This document shows positions 1-8,322 of a DNA stretch of 18,206 bases, piece by piece. The position numbers and the translations under genes were made by a program. This stretch comes from Clostridia bacterium (GTDB taxonomy: Bacteria; Bacillota_A; Clostridia; Oscillospirales; CAG-272), in contig JAFTLD010000097.1 of the NCBI GenBank assembly GCA_017452945.1, positions 1 through 18,206 on the forward strand, read 5' to 3'. Every line of letters starts with the position of its first letter. Within the stretch, counting starts at the first letter, position 1. The notes beneath the pieces are model-generated. The model saw only the letters and a list, made by a program, of their open reading frames with translations. It did not search any database and was not told the origin of the DNA.

Positions 1-1
1 T

Positions 2-529
2 AAGGTGTATATGTACGAGCTTTCATTGAGCACCGAGAGCGCAACAAAAACCTATGATGGGCATTATCTCAGCGCGCCTGACCTGTCGTATGACGAGGCT
101 GCGCTTGCTGACCGCGGACATCGGCTGGAATATACCATGCCCTCGATCACAAATGTGGGTGCAATTACCAATCAGCCCACCTGCACCGTGCTGGATGGCG
201 AAGGCAACGATGTGACGTCCCTGTACGATATTCGTATCAGCGCTGGTGTGCTGCGTGTGCAGCCTGTTCGCATGACCATCGTCACGGACAGCGCATCAAA
301 GCTCTATGACGGAACGGCTTTGCACGTGGAAAGCTTTACCATAACCGCGGGCGCACCCATTGAGGGAGAGCGCATTGCTGCCTATCAGATTCTGGGCAGC
401 CAGACCAACGTGGGCGTCAGCGAAGCCATGGTCACCGCTATTCAGATCGTGGATAGCCAGGGCCGTGACACCACTGCCAATTATCAGATTACCATAGAAG
501 CCGGAACCTTGAGCGTCCTGGCACCATAA
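2..529 (+). CDS. YDG/MBG-repeat surface protein, C-terminal fragment
   Basis: This frame is open to the left edge, so it is the 3' end of a longer gene. The GTG at 5 and ATG at 11 sit inside a repeat linker and have no ribosome binding site, so neither is a likely start. The visible 175 or so residues hold two complete repeats, at about 2-262 and 263-526. Each opens with a strand ending in a K-T/L-YDG motif (TKTYDG, SKLYDG), passes a GxRxxxY strand and a TNVG turn, and closes with G-x-D-V/T-T and a G-T/V-L-x-V strand. The same plan builds the complete neighbour downstream, whose repeat 12 begins almost identically (YELSLKSESA against YELSLSTESA). The family matches YDG/MBG-type extracellular domains of unknown function. 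The protein ends just after its last repeat, with no LPxTG-like signal. It lies 28 nt upstream of the next gene, so the two are probably co-transcribed. Role in adhesion or the cell surface is inference. Confidence 0.85.
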   Translation, partial: KVYMYELSLSTESATKTYDGHYLSAPDLSYDEAALADRGHRLEYTMPSITNVGAITNQPTCTVLDGEGNDVTSLYDIRISAGVLRVQPVRMTIVTDSASKLYDGTALHVESFTITAGAPIEGERIAAYQILGSQTNVGVSEAMVTAIQIVDSQGRDTTANYQITIEAGTLSVLAP

Positions 530-546
530 TTTTTACAAAATCATCC

Positions 547-550
547 GGAG
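547..550 (+). promoter_or_regulatory. Ribosome binding site of the giant repeat protein
   Basis: GGAG lies 7 nt before the ATG at 558. It fixes the start of the 1786-residue protein and shows that the two repeat genes are translated separately, although only 28 nt separate them. Confidence 0.75.
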
Positions 551-557
551 AAAGTTT

Positions 558-3500
558 ATGATCTACGAGGCATATGAGAAAAAGGTCAGAGGGTATCTCC
601 CTGCGGCCAAAATATTCAAAATATGCGTCAAGTGCGCGATCGTGCTGCTGATCTTGGCAGCGGTCGCGTTGCTTGGCTATCTCTCGTTGCGCGGTATTTA
701 CTTCGGAGAATATTCACTCAAAAGCGAAACGGTCGCCTTTGGCGACAAGCCGGAATACGATTGCTTCGTGCTGTTCGGTACGTATCGGTGTGAGTATGCG
801 CGCCCGGGCAGTGACAGCTGGACGGATGTGCAGCCCACGACGCCGGGTGAGTACCGCGTTCGCGCAGTCATCACCAAGGGCTTTTTCGGAAAACAGATCT
901 ATAGCGAGGAAGGAACCGTCACGCTTTACCGCCGTAACGTGACCTTGCAGCCAAGCGCCAAGTTCGGTGCATCCGTGCCGTATGGGGAAGCACCCGTGTA
1001 CGGAAAGCACTGGGAGATCCCATCCTCGGTGCTGGCCAAGGGACATTCGGTGGATGCAGCGGGAGCCCTGTCATATGAATATGACGGCAGAGGCGGTATG
1101 ACCTTGTACGTGGATGTGAACTCTGTGGTCATTCGCGACCGCAAGGGCAACGACGTCACTGCGGGGTACGTGCTGCAGGGAGGCGGAGGAACCGTCAAGG
1201 TCAAGGCAAAGCAGTTGACCGTCGTGGTTGCAAACGAGATCAAAAACGGCAAGCCTGTCAATATCACCAAAACGTATGACGGCAAGAGCATCAGTACCTC
1301 CTCGTATCAGATCACGTCCGGCTCGCTGCTTGAGCAGGATAGGATCTTTGTCACAGCTGTCAACGCGCCAAGCGACGTGGGCAGACATAACAATAACGTG
1401 CGCGTCACCGTGCAGTCAAGTGCGGGGCAGGATCGCACCTCGTATTACGATATCAAGCTTGACGTGTGCAAGATCGTGATTGAGCCTCGCCCGCTGTCTG
1501 TCACCACGCCCGACGTGACCTTGGAGTATTCGGGACAAACGCAGTATACCGATCAGTACAAAATCACAAGCGGCAGTATTGCCACGGGACAGTTGGTCAA
1601 GCTTGTGTATAATGCAAAAACAGGCGTCAGTGAGGTCACAAACCGCCCTGTGGAGAATAAGGTTCAGCTGCAGATTCTGGCAGGGGACAAGGACGTGACC
1701 AAAAATTATGACATCACGTATGATTTCGGCTCTTTGGTTGTCAAGCCGCGAGTGCTGCACCTGCGCAGCCGCGACAGCCAAGGATTGGTATATAATGGTG
1801 CTGCGCAAAGCTTTTCGGAGTATCGGATCATGAGCGGAAGTCTGGGCCCCGGACATAGTGTCAAGGTCAAAAAGGCTGCGTCGCTGACCGTTCCCGGCAG
1901 CTGCGTCAACGAGGTGGAGTACGAGATCGTTTCGGCAAACGGCAAAAACGTGACCAAAAACTATGATCTGCAGGTGTCTTACGGTACCTTGACGATTGAA
2001 AAAGGCGCGGTTTTGCAATTGGAGCTTGAGCCTTTGTATAAGACTTACGATGCCAAGCCGTTGGATCCGAGCCAATACAGTGCGGACGTGCTGTTCAATG
2101 TGGTCGGCGGCAAGCTATATTCCAATGATTATATTGAGATCGTGAGCACGCAGGGTTCTCGTACCGATGCGGGAGAGAGCACGTACAGCGTGCAGTATCG
2201 CATCATGCATAAGGAGGGCATTGGCGCAGCGGTGGATGCAACCGATTGGTATGCAAGCAGCCTTTTGGGAGAAGGAACGCTGACCGTTGCCAAGCGCACG
2301 GTAATTATCTCGTTTGATCCCATTACCTGTCAATACAGCGGCCAAGCGGTCACAGCACCGCGTCCGGATGGGTATAACCAACTGATTGAGAATTATGAGG
2401 GTAAGGGACATGTGGTAAGGTTCGCACAGGACGTCATGAGCTCCATCGTTTATACCAAAAACGGGCAGGCCGTATCTGTGCCGGTTGAGGTTGGCACGTA
2501 CACGTATACCATTCCCGAGAATAAGATCTCGGTCGTGCTCAACGATGGAAGCGGTGCGGACAGAACGCAGAATTATGACTTCAGATACGAAGGGAACACC
2601 ATAAAGATCGAGGGGATCAGCCTGCAGCTGACCGCTCCGAGTGCCACCAAGCAATATGACGCCACACCGCTCTCTGCCGAGCAGTTTTCCTTGGATGAGG
2701 TCGGCGTCAAGTGGGGTGCAGGCGGTTATCGCGTCAGCTATACACTGACAGGCTCACGCACCGACGCGGGCACAAGCCCTGTCGGATTTACCGATATCGT
2801 CATTACAGATTCGCTTGGACGCAACGTTACCCCTAATTTTGACGTCAAAACCGTTCCCGGCAAGCTGACGATTACACCCATCTCCATCAAGGCGCAATCG
2901 TCAAGCGGCAGCAAGGTATATGACGGCAAGCCGTTGGAAAATGCTACGCAAATGACGCTGCTTTCCGGCAATCTTGTTGCGGGCCACGTGCTTGGCGGGG
3001 CAGTAAATACCGATTATATAACCGACGTGGGCACGTATGAGAACGACAGAGTAACACCCAAGGTGTATACCGCGACGGGGCAGGATGTCTCGCGCAATTA
3101 TCTGATCGAGCTCAAGCCCGGAAAATATACGGTAACTCCCGCAGATCTGCATATCGAAGCCCCCTTGGTTGAGGGCGAATATACGGGTGAGCCGTACGTT
3201 GGTACGTGTGACGGTACCGCGCATGCCCAGGGGCTTGCACAAGGACAGCGTGTGGAGCTGTACGTGAAATCAAGCGGTGTAGAGCTTGGCCGACACGACA
3301 TGCAGATTACGGGCTGCCGCATCGTAAGTACGCGGGGTGAGGATAAGAGTGCCAACTACAACGTGACTTATACCGACGGTGAGCTTTTGATCGTACCGCG
3401 CAAAATCACGGTGGTCACGGGCAGCAGCATGGTCAGCTATGAGAATGCACCTGCTGTCAATACCGATATTTCCGTGGGCGGCTCTGGGCTGCTCGAGGGG

Positions 3501-5918
3501 CACAACGTTCGTGCAACCTTTACGTATCCCGAGGGAATTTTTGAGATCGGTTCAACCTCCAATACGCTTGAGAGTGTTTGGGTGGAAGACCAAAACGGCC
3601 GCGACGTGAGTGAATATTATTCGATATCACTGCAGTCGGGCACGCTGCGCGTCAGACCCATTGAGGTTACGTTGAAAACGGGCAGCCAATATAAAGAGGT
3701 GTATGATGGTCTGCCTATTGCTTCTCTTGAATACGAGGTGACCAAAGGGTACTTCCTGGAAGGGCATTCCTTGCACGGCACGCTCAGATATGCGGATGGC
3801 GTCAGCGACGTCGGGAAGTGGAAGAATGAGTTTGCCTTGCTTCGCGTGACCGATGAGAATGGCCGTGACGTCAGCTACATGTATGAATTTACTGTGGATG
3901 CGGGAATTTTGGAGATCGCCAAACCGTATGAGCTGTCCTTGAAATCCGAGAGTGCGCAAAAGGTTTATGACGGCAAGCCGTTGCGGCAGGGAGCGTACGA
4001 GCTGCTTGGCGAGCTGCTGCCCGGTCATAAGATCAAGGATGTGAACGTTGTTGAGCTGACGCTTGCGGGCTCTGCACAAAACCGTTTGACTTTGGTCATT
4101 CTGGATGAGAACGGCAGCGACGTCAGCCGCAATTATAAATTTGTTTATGAAGAGGGTATGTGCGGTGAGCTGTTGATCACCCCTGCACAGCTTTCCATCA
4201 CGATCGGACATGTGGAGCCGTATTATAACGGAACGCCGTCTTTGAGTATTCCGCAGGATCAGTTGGAGTATCAGGGATTGATTCCCGGCGAACGCATCAT
4301 GCAAATCGTGCGGGTGGATTCTCCCGAAATCGGAGAAAAGACTGATTTTGAGCTCCAATGGCCGCGCATTTATAACGCATCGGGCACTGACGTGACCGAT
4401 TGCTACGAGATCACGGTCAATGCGGATCATCTGAGTGTAACGGTCGTGCCCGCGCCCTTGACGCTTTATCTGCCCGATCGATTTACCAAGGAGTATGACG
4501 GTAAGGGCGTTACGGTAGAGGACGCAGGATACCGTGCCATTGGCCTTGCGCAGGGACATTCGGTGGTGTATGAAGCCACTGAAACCGACGCGCATCCCGG
4601 ACTGTATACGCTGGAGTTCTTGCGGTACACGGTCTATGACCAAAGCGGCGAGGACGTGACGGACAACTATACGGTAACGGTGCATTCCTGCACTGTCAAT
4701 ATCTATAATAAGTATATCAAGCTGACCTCCGAGAGCGCGTCCCGTCACTATAATGGACAGCCGCTGACTTGTCATGAGCTCAAGAAGTATACGCTTTCGG
4801 GCGGATACACGTTGGACGTTGTGTTCACGGGCTCACAGACCGAGGTGGGCAGCAGCCCCAATACCTTTGAGGTCAGAGTGTTTGACGCAGAGGGGAATGA
4901 CGTTACCGATTATTGCAATATCAGCAAGAGCTACGGAACGCTGGAGGTCTGGGATCAGATCAAGCTGAAGCTGTCTTCGGGCAGTGCGACCAAGATCTTT
5001 GATGGGACTGCCTTGGTATGTCACGAGTTGTCCAAGTACAAGCTGCCCGACGGATACTCCATGGAAGTGATCTTTACGGGTGAGAGAATTGAGCCCGGAG
5101 AGTCGGAGAATACCTTTGAAGTGGTCATTTACGATGCCGAGGGCAACGACGTGACCGCAAGCTTTGCCGTAATCAAGAAGTACGGCACGCTCAAGGTGCT
5201 GGAGCGTGCGTCCGATTACGTGCTGACGCTGCGTTCCCAGAGTGCAAAGCAGACGTATAACGGCAGCGCGCTGATATGCCATGAGCTTGAGCCATACGAA
5301 TTGCCTGATGGCTTTGTGCTGGACGTGGTGTTCACAGGTGAGCAGACCGAGATCGGCAGCAGCGCAAACACCTTTACCGCAAGGGCGTATAACGAGGCGG
5401 GGGAAGAGCTGACGGTGGTTTGTGAATACGGTATTCTGGAGGTGACTCTGGATATTACGGTCACGGCATTTGAAAAGACCTTTACGTATGACGGCACCGA
5501 GAAAAACTGCGAGGATGACGACTTCTGGACGCAGGGCTTGCCGGAGGGCTTTACGGTAGACGTCACCTTTGGCGAAGGCCTGACTGTAACCGGCAGTAAG
5601 GACGTGGAGATCGAGAGCGTACGCGTATATGATGCAAACGGAAACGACGTGACCGATCTGTGTAATCTGAAGATCAATCCTGCCAAGCTGACGGTTCTGC
5701 CAAGAACCCTGACCGTGTATGTGTATGGCCAGAGCGCGGACAGCATTGAGCCCGTTCAGGGAAGTCTGGTAGCAGGGCACAGCATGTTTGCCGAGTACGG
5801 CGAGAGCGGTGAGTGCTATATTGAGATCACGGATGAGAGCGGTGCATTGGTATACAGCAACCGCGGTGATTCCCCGATCAAGTACGTGCTGTACGACGTG
5901 ATCATTCAGTACGGATAA
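558..5918 (+). CDS. Giant membrane-anchored YDG/MBG-repeat surface protein
   Basis: This 1786-residue protein starts at an ATG preceded by GGAG with a 7-nt spacer. Residues 1-23 are polar and basic; residues 24-44 form one hydrophobic helix with no clear cleavage site, which fits a signal anchor with the N-terminus inside and the rest outside. Residues 46-126 form a divergent Ig-like domain. Then come about 18 repeats, beginning near residues 127, 218, 312, 399, 484, 581, 687, 776, 863, 949, 1036, 1124, 1211, 1300, 1386, 1468, 1551 and 1633. The usual pattern is K-x-YDG-x-PL, G-x-L-x-x-GH, a D-V-G turn, G-x-DVT-x-NY and G-x-L-x-I-x-PR. Residues 1717-1786 form a short final module. There is no LPxTG motif, catalytic motif or obvious binding domain. 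Repeats of this type are known from large surface proteins of Firmicutes and Bacteroidetes; their ligands are mostly unknown. A stalk or adhesin role is inference. The gene is the second of a tandem pair and converges on the YgiQ-family gene. Confidence 0.9.
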   Translation: MIYEAYEKKVRGYLPAAKIFKICVKCAIVLLILAAVALLGYLSLRGIYFGEYSLKSETVAFGDKPEYDCFVLFGTYRCEYARPGSDSWTDVQPTTPGEYRVRAVITKGFFGKQIYSEEGTVTLYRRNVTLQPSAKFGASVPYGEAPVYGKHWEIPSSVLAKGHSVDAAGALSYEYDGRGGMTLYVDVNSVVIRDRKGNDVTAGYVLQGGGGTVKVKAKQLTVVVANEIKNGKPVNITKTYDGKSISTSSYQITSGSLLEQDRIFVTAVNAPSDVGRHNNNVRVTVQSSAGQDRTSYYDIKLDVCKIVIEPRPLSVTTPDVTLEYSGQTQYTDQYKITSGSIATGQLVKLVYNAKTGVSEVTNRPVENKVQLQILAGDKDVTKNYDITYDFGSLVVKPRVLHLRSRDSQGLVYNGAAQSFSEYRIMSGSLGPGHSVKVKKAASLTVPGSCVNEVEYEIVSANGKNVTKNYDLQVSYGTLTIEKGAVLQLELEPLYKTYDAKPLDPSQYSADVLFNVVGGKLYSNDYIEIVSTQGSRTDAGESTYSVQYRIMHKEGIGAAVDATDWYASSLLGEGTLTVAKRTVIISFDPITCQYSGQAVTAPRPDGYNQLIENYEGKGHVVRFAQDVMSSIVYTKNGQAVSVPVEVGTYTYTIPENKISVVLNDGSGADRTQNYDFRYEGNTIKIEGISLQLTAPSATKQYDATPLSAEQFSLDEVGVKWGAGGYRVSYTLTGSRTDAGTSPVGFTDIVITDSLGRNVTPNFDVKTVPGKLTITPISIKAQSSSGSKVYDGKPLENATQMTLLSGNLVAGHVLGGAVNTDYITDVGTYENDRVTPKVYTATGQDVSRNYLIELKPGKYTVTPADLHIEAPLVEGEYTGEPYVGTCDGTAHAQGLAQGQRVELYVKSSGVELGRHDMQITGCRIVSTRGEDKSANYNVTYTDGELLIVPRKITVVTGSSMVSYENAPAVNTDISVGGSGLLEGHNVRATFTYPEGIFEIGSTSNTLESVWVEDQNGRDVSEYYSISLQSGTLRVRPIEVTLKTGSQYKEVYDGLPIASLEYEVTKGYFLEGHSLHGTLRYADGVSDVGKWKNEFALLRVTDENGRDVSYMYEFTVDAGILEIAKPYELSLKSESAQKVYDGKPLRQGAYELLGELLPGHKIKDVNVVELTLAGSAQNRLTLVILDENGSDVSRNYKFVYEEGMCGELLITPAQLSITIGHVEPYYNGTPSLSIPQDQLEYQGLIPGERIMQIVRVDSPEIGEKTDFELQWPRIYNASGTDVTDCYEITVNADHLSVTVVPAPLTLYLPDRFTKEYDGKGVTVEDAGYRAIGLAQGHSVVYEATETDAHPGLYTLEFLRYTVYDQSGEDVTDNYTVTVHSCTVNIYNKYIKLTSESASRHYNGQPLTCHELKKYTLSGGYTLDVVFTGSQTEVGSSPNTFEVRVFDAEGNDVTDYCNISKSYGTLEVWDQIKLKLSSGSATKIFDGTALVCHELSKYKLPDGYSMEVIFTGERIEPGESENTFEVVIYDAEGNDVTASFAVIKKYGTLKVLERASDYVLTLRSQSAKQTYNGSALICHELEPYELPDGFVLDVVFTGEQTEIGSSANTFTARAYNEAGEELTVVCEYGILEVTLDITVTAFEKTFTYDGTEKNCEDDDFWTQGLPEGFTVDVTFGEGLTVTGSKDVEIESVRVYDANGNDVTDLCNLKINPAKLTVLPRTLTVYVYGQSADSIEPVQGSLVAGHSMFAEYGESGECYIEITDESGALVYSNRGDSPIKYVLYDVIIQYG
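4713..5453 (+). repeat. Three closely related tandem CHEL-type repeats
   Basis: Repeats 15-17 of the giant protein (residues 1386-1632) form a subfamily. Each carries CHEL, then a Y-x-L-x-x-G-Y/F strand, then V/I-F-TG, then NTF. The first two also share DAEGNDVT; the third reads NEAGEELT there. By eye the first two are identical at about half of their positions, clearly closer to each other than to most other repeats in the protein. This points to a later local duplication of one unit. It is a coding repeat, not a mobile element. Confidence 0.75.
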
Positions 5919-5949
5919 AGAATCAAGAAAATCAGAATATAAAACAAAA

Positions 5950-5986
5950 AAACAAGGCTGAGTCAGCGTTTGACTCAGCCTTGTTT
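5950..5986 (-). terminator. Rho-independent terminator between convergent genes
   Basis: A perfect 16-bp stem (AAACAAGGCTGAGTCA and its complement) closes a 5-nt loop at 5966-5970. Read on the minus strand the stem is followed by a T-rich run (complement of 5941-5949), which is the classic layout for ending the YgiQ-family transcript. Read on the plus strand it lies 31 nt past the repeat-protein stop, but only the T-rich end of the stem itself follows, so it would be a weaker, secondary terminator in that direction. The 105 nt between it and the YgiQ-family stop hold nothing I recognise. Confidence 0.85.
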
Positions 5987-6092
5987 GATGATGAGGATTT
6001 TAAGATTATGCTTCGCGCCCTTGCACAAAGAAAACACTTTGCTCCCGCCAAGATTCTTTGCTGTGCTCAAGAATGTATGCTGCGTATATGCA

Positions 6093-8099
6093 TTATTTCT
6101 TTTTCTTTGGCTTGGCCCAGCCTTCCTTGTAGGTGGGCTTTTTCTTTGCCAAGGGCGCAGAAGCGGTTGCTTTTGTCGCAGACTTCGCGGTGGGCTTTGC
6201 TTTCGCAGCGGGCTTTTTCCCTGTCGTGGGTTTACCTTGCGGTTTGCCTTGCGGCTTGGAGGAGCGGCTCTGATTCGCACCGCCTCCTGCGGGGCGTACC
6301 AGACAATCTGCGCTGTAGCCGATCAAGTCCTCTCTGCCCGCTTTTTGCAAAGCTTCGCGTACCATAGGCGCGTTTTCGGGGCGATTGTATTGGAGCAGCG
6401 CGCGCTGCAGCTGCTTTTCACGGTAATCGGTGGCCACGTAAACACTCTTGCCGTCCAAGGGGTTGATGCCTGTGTAGTACATGACGGTCGAAGCCGTGCC
6501 GGGGGTGGGATAATAGTCCTGCACCTGCTCGGGCGCGTAGTGGTGGCGCTTGAGGCAGAGCGCAAGCTCGATTGCATCGGAAAGCGTCGAGCCGGGATGG
6601 CTGGACATCAGATAGGGAACGAGATATTGCTCCTTGCCGCAGGCAGCGCAAAGATCAAAATATTTGTCGCGGAATTGCTCGTAAACCGAGAAGTCGGGCT
6701 TACCCATCGCACGCAAAACGGGCGAGGAGCAATGCTCGGGAGCAACCTTAAGCTGCCCCGATACGTGATCCTTGACAAGCTTTTGGAAAAACGCGTCGTC
6801 CTTGTCGAGCATCAGATAGTCAAAGCGGATGCCCGAGCGGATAAACACCTTTTTGACGCGGGGAAGAGATTCGATGCTCTTGAGCAATTCGATGTACTCA
6901 GTGTGATCCACCTGCAGATTGGGGCAAGGCTTGGGTGCCAAGCATTTTCTGCCGGGGCAAACACCGTCCGAGAACTGCTTTTGGCAGGCGGGGGCGCGGA
7001 AATTGGCGGTAGGTCCCCCTACGTCGTGAATGTAGCCCTTGAAATCGGGCATTTCGGTAATCTTTTTGGCCTCTGCCACGCAGCTCTCAATGCTGCGCGA
7101 GCGCACCGTGCGTCCCTGATGGAATGCAAGCGCGCAGAAGTTACAGCTGCCAAAGCAGCCGCGGTTGTGCGTTACCGAGAAGCGTACTTCCTCAATACCC
7201 GGCACACCGCCGTCTTTCTGATAGGACGGATGATAGGTGCGCGTGTAGGGGAGTGCGTAAACGGCATCCAGCTCCTCGCGCTCAAGCGGAGGCATGGGAG
7301 GATTTTGCACCAGCATTTTCCCGTCGTACATCTCGCAGATCGCTTTGCCGGTAATGCTGTCCTGGTTTTTGTATTGCACGCCAAAGGCCTTGGCATATGC
7401 GGCCTTGTCGGTCTTAAGCTCGTTGTAGTCAAAGGTCGCAGCCACGGGGAAGTGTACCGTATCCTCGGGTTTACCTAACCATACCGTGCCGCGCACGTCA
7501 CGGATCTTTTTGATCGGTACACCGCGATCCAAAAGCTGCGCCAGGCGCACAAGAATCTTTTCGCCCATGCCGTAGGTCAGAATGTCGGCACGGCTGTCCA
7601 CCAAAAGGGAACGGCGTACGCGATCCTCCCAATAGTCGTAGTGCGCAAAGCGGCGCAAGGATGCCTCCAGACCGCCGAGAATGATCGGGATATCCCCGTA
7701 CGCCTCGCGGATACGGTTGGAGTACACGATGGTCGCGCGATCGGGGCGCAATCCCATCTTGCCACCGGGGGAATAGTAGTCGTAGGTGCGCTTTTTCTTG
7801 GAAACGGTATAGTGCGCCACCATGGAGTCAATGTTGCCCGCCGTGACCAAAAATCCAAGCCTGGGCTTGCCAAAGGTGCGAAAGGCGTCGGCACTTTTAT
7901 AATCGGGCTGCGAGAGAATGGCTACGCGAAATCCCGCATCCTCCAGTACGCGCGAGATAATGGACACGCCAAACGAGGGGTGATCCACGTAAGCGTCACC
8001 CGTCACGTATACAAAGTCGGGGGCGTCCCATTCAAGGTCGGCCATTTCTTTTGCGGTCAGCGGCAGAAATCCACCGTTTTTGAAATCCTTATCTGTCAT
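6093..8099 (-). CDS. YgiQ-family (UPF0313) radical SAM protein
   Basis: This 668-residue protein matches the YgiQ/UPF0313 family over its whole length. The N-terminal part carries family signatures FVYVTGDAYVDHPSFG (about 29-44) and GGLEASLRR (142-150). The radical SAM cluster motif is C315-x3-C319-x2-C322 in GCFGSCNFC, which would hold a [4Fe-4S] cluster and S-adenosylmethionine. A second cysteine group (C372, C381, C386, C392) follows GGPTANF, as is usual for the family. The substrate is not established. Residues about 605-668 are a low-complexity tail of Lys, Ala, Pro and Thr ending in KKKK, probably disordered and perhaps RNA-binding (inference). The ATG start lies only 10 nt after the spoVM stop with a weak GGAT site, so translation may depend on the upstream gene. 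Family assignment is firm; function is open. Confidence 0.95.
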   Translation of the reverse strand: MTDKDFKNGGFLPLTAKEMADLEWDAPDFVYVTGDAYVDHPSFGVSIISRVLEDAGFRVAILSQPDYKSADAFRTFGKPRLGFLVTAGNIDSMVAHYTVSKKKRTYDYYSPGGKMGLRPDRATIVYSNRIREAYGDIPIILGGLEASLRRFAHYDYWEDRVRRSLLVDSRADILTYGMGEKILVRLAQLLDRGVPIKKIRDVRGTVWLGKPEDTVHFPVAATFDYNELKTDKAAYAKAFGVQYKNQDSITGKAICEMYDGKMLVQNPPMPPLEREELDAVYALPYTRTYHPSYQKDGGVPGIEEVRFSVTHNRGCFGSCNFCALAFHQGRTVRSRSIESCVAEAKKITEMPDFKGYIHDVGGPTANFRAPACQKQFSDGVCPGRKCLAPKPCPNLQVDHTEYIELLKSIESLPRVKKVFIRSGIRFDYLMLDKDDAFFQKLVKDHVSGQLKVAPEHCSSPVLRAMGKPDFSVYEQFRDKYFDLCAACGKEQYLVPYLMSSHPGSTLSDAIELALCLKRHHYAPEQVQDYYPTPGTASTVMYYTGINPLDGKSVYVATDYREKQLQRALLQYNRPENAPMVREALQKAGREDLIGYSADCLVRPAGGGANQSRSSKPQGKPQGKPTTGKKPAAKAKPTAKSATKATASAPLAKKKPTYKEGWAKPKKKK

Positions 8100-8109
8100 T
8101 TATGTAATC

Positions 8110-8187
8110 CTATCGGTTTTTATTTTTTGTGAAAAAGCGAATGATCGCGGAAATAATGCGAGGTGTTTTCAGGGTAACGATCTTCAT
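8110..8187 (-). CDS. spoVM: Stage V sporulation protein M (SpoVM), 25 residues
   Basis: A 25-codon frame starts at an ATG with an excellent AAAGGAG site 6 nt upstream. Without gaps it lines up with B. subtilis SpoVM (26 residues): Met1, Lys2, Thr5, Lys7, Pro9, Ile15 and Arg17 are the same, and hydrophobic positions 11, 12 and 16 are kept. SpoVM is a short amphipathic helix that binds the convex outer forespore membrane, recruits SpoIVA and so anchors the spore coat; Pro9 is important for this. Its place just after thiN matches the B. subtilis order. It is far below usual gene-calling length cut-offs. In B. subtilis it is transcribed in the mother cell by sigma-E; the 135-nt gap to thiN leaves room for its own promoter, but I could not identify one with confidence. 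It predicts a spore-forming host. Confidence 0.9.
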   Translation of the reverse strand: MKIVTLKTPRIISAIIRFFTKNKNR

Positions 8188-8322
8188 ATCTTTCTCCTTT
8201 CGGCATTTTTGCTAACAGCATATGCCACGGGGAGCGAGATGGTTACTATCTTGCGAGGTGAGCTTTGGCAAAAGATGCGAAAATGCATCGTCGTCGGGCA
8301 ATTCGGTTCGGCTCCCGTTCGG

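Noticed and set aside
3627..4775. Long minus-strand frames (for example 382 codons) opposite the giant repeat gene
   Set aside because: They repeat the antisense image of the YDG units, have no ribosome binding site and match no family.
5800..5918. A sortase signal or other wall anchor at the C-terminus of the giant protein
   Set aside because: The C-terminus has no LPxTG-like motif, hydrophobic helix or basic tail; anchoring is better explained by the N-terminal helix.
558..5918. Repeat region as a CRISPR array or DNA satellite
   Set aside because: The periodicity is at protein level, with units of about 250-320 nt that are highly diverged in DNA and stay in one open frame.
5970..7478. A 502-residue plus-strand frame antisense to the YgiQ-family gene
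   Set aside because: It lies over a firm radical SAM gene, starts inside the terminator and shows no recognisable domain. It is explained by codon bias of the opposite strand.
8188..8322. A sigma-E promoter or terminator between thiN and spoVM
   Set aside because: GGCATATGC on the minus strand vaguely resembles sigma-E elements, but no properly spaced partner was found. The small hairpin near 8275-8290 has only a 5-bp stem. Neither is strong enough to annotate.
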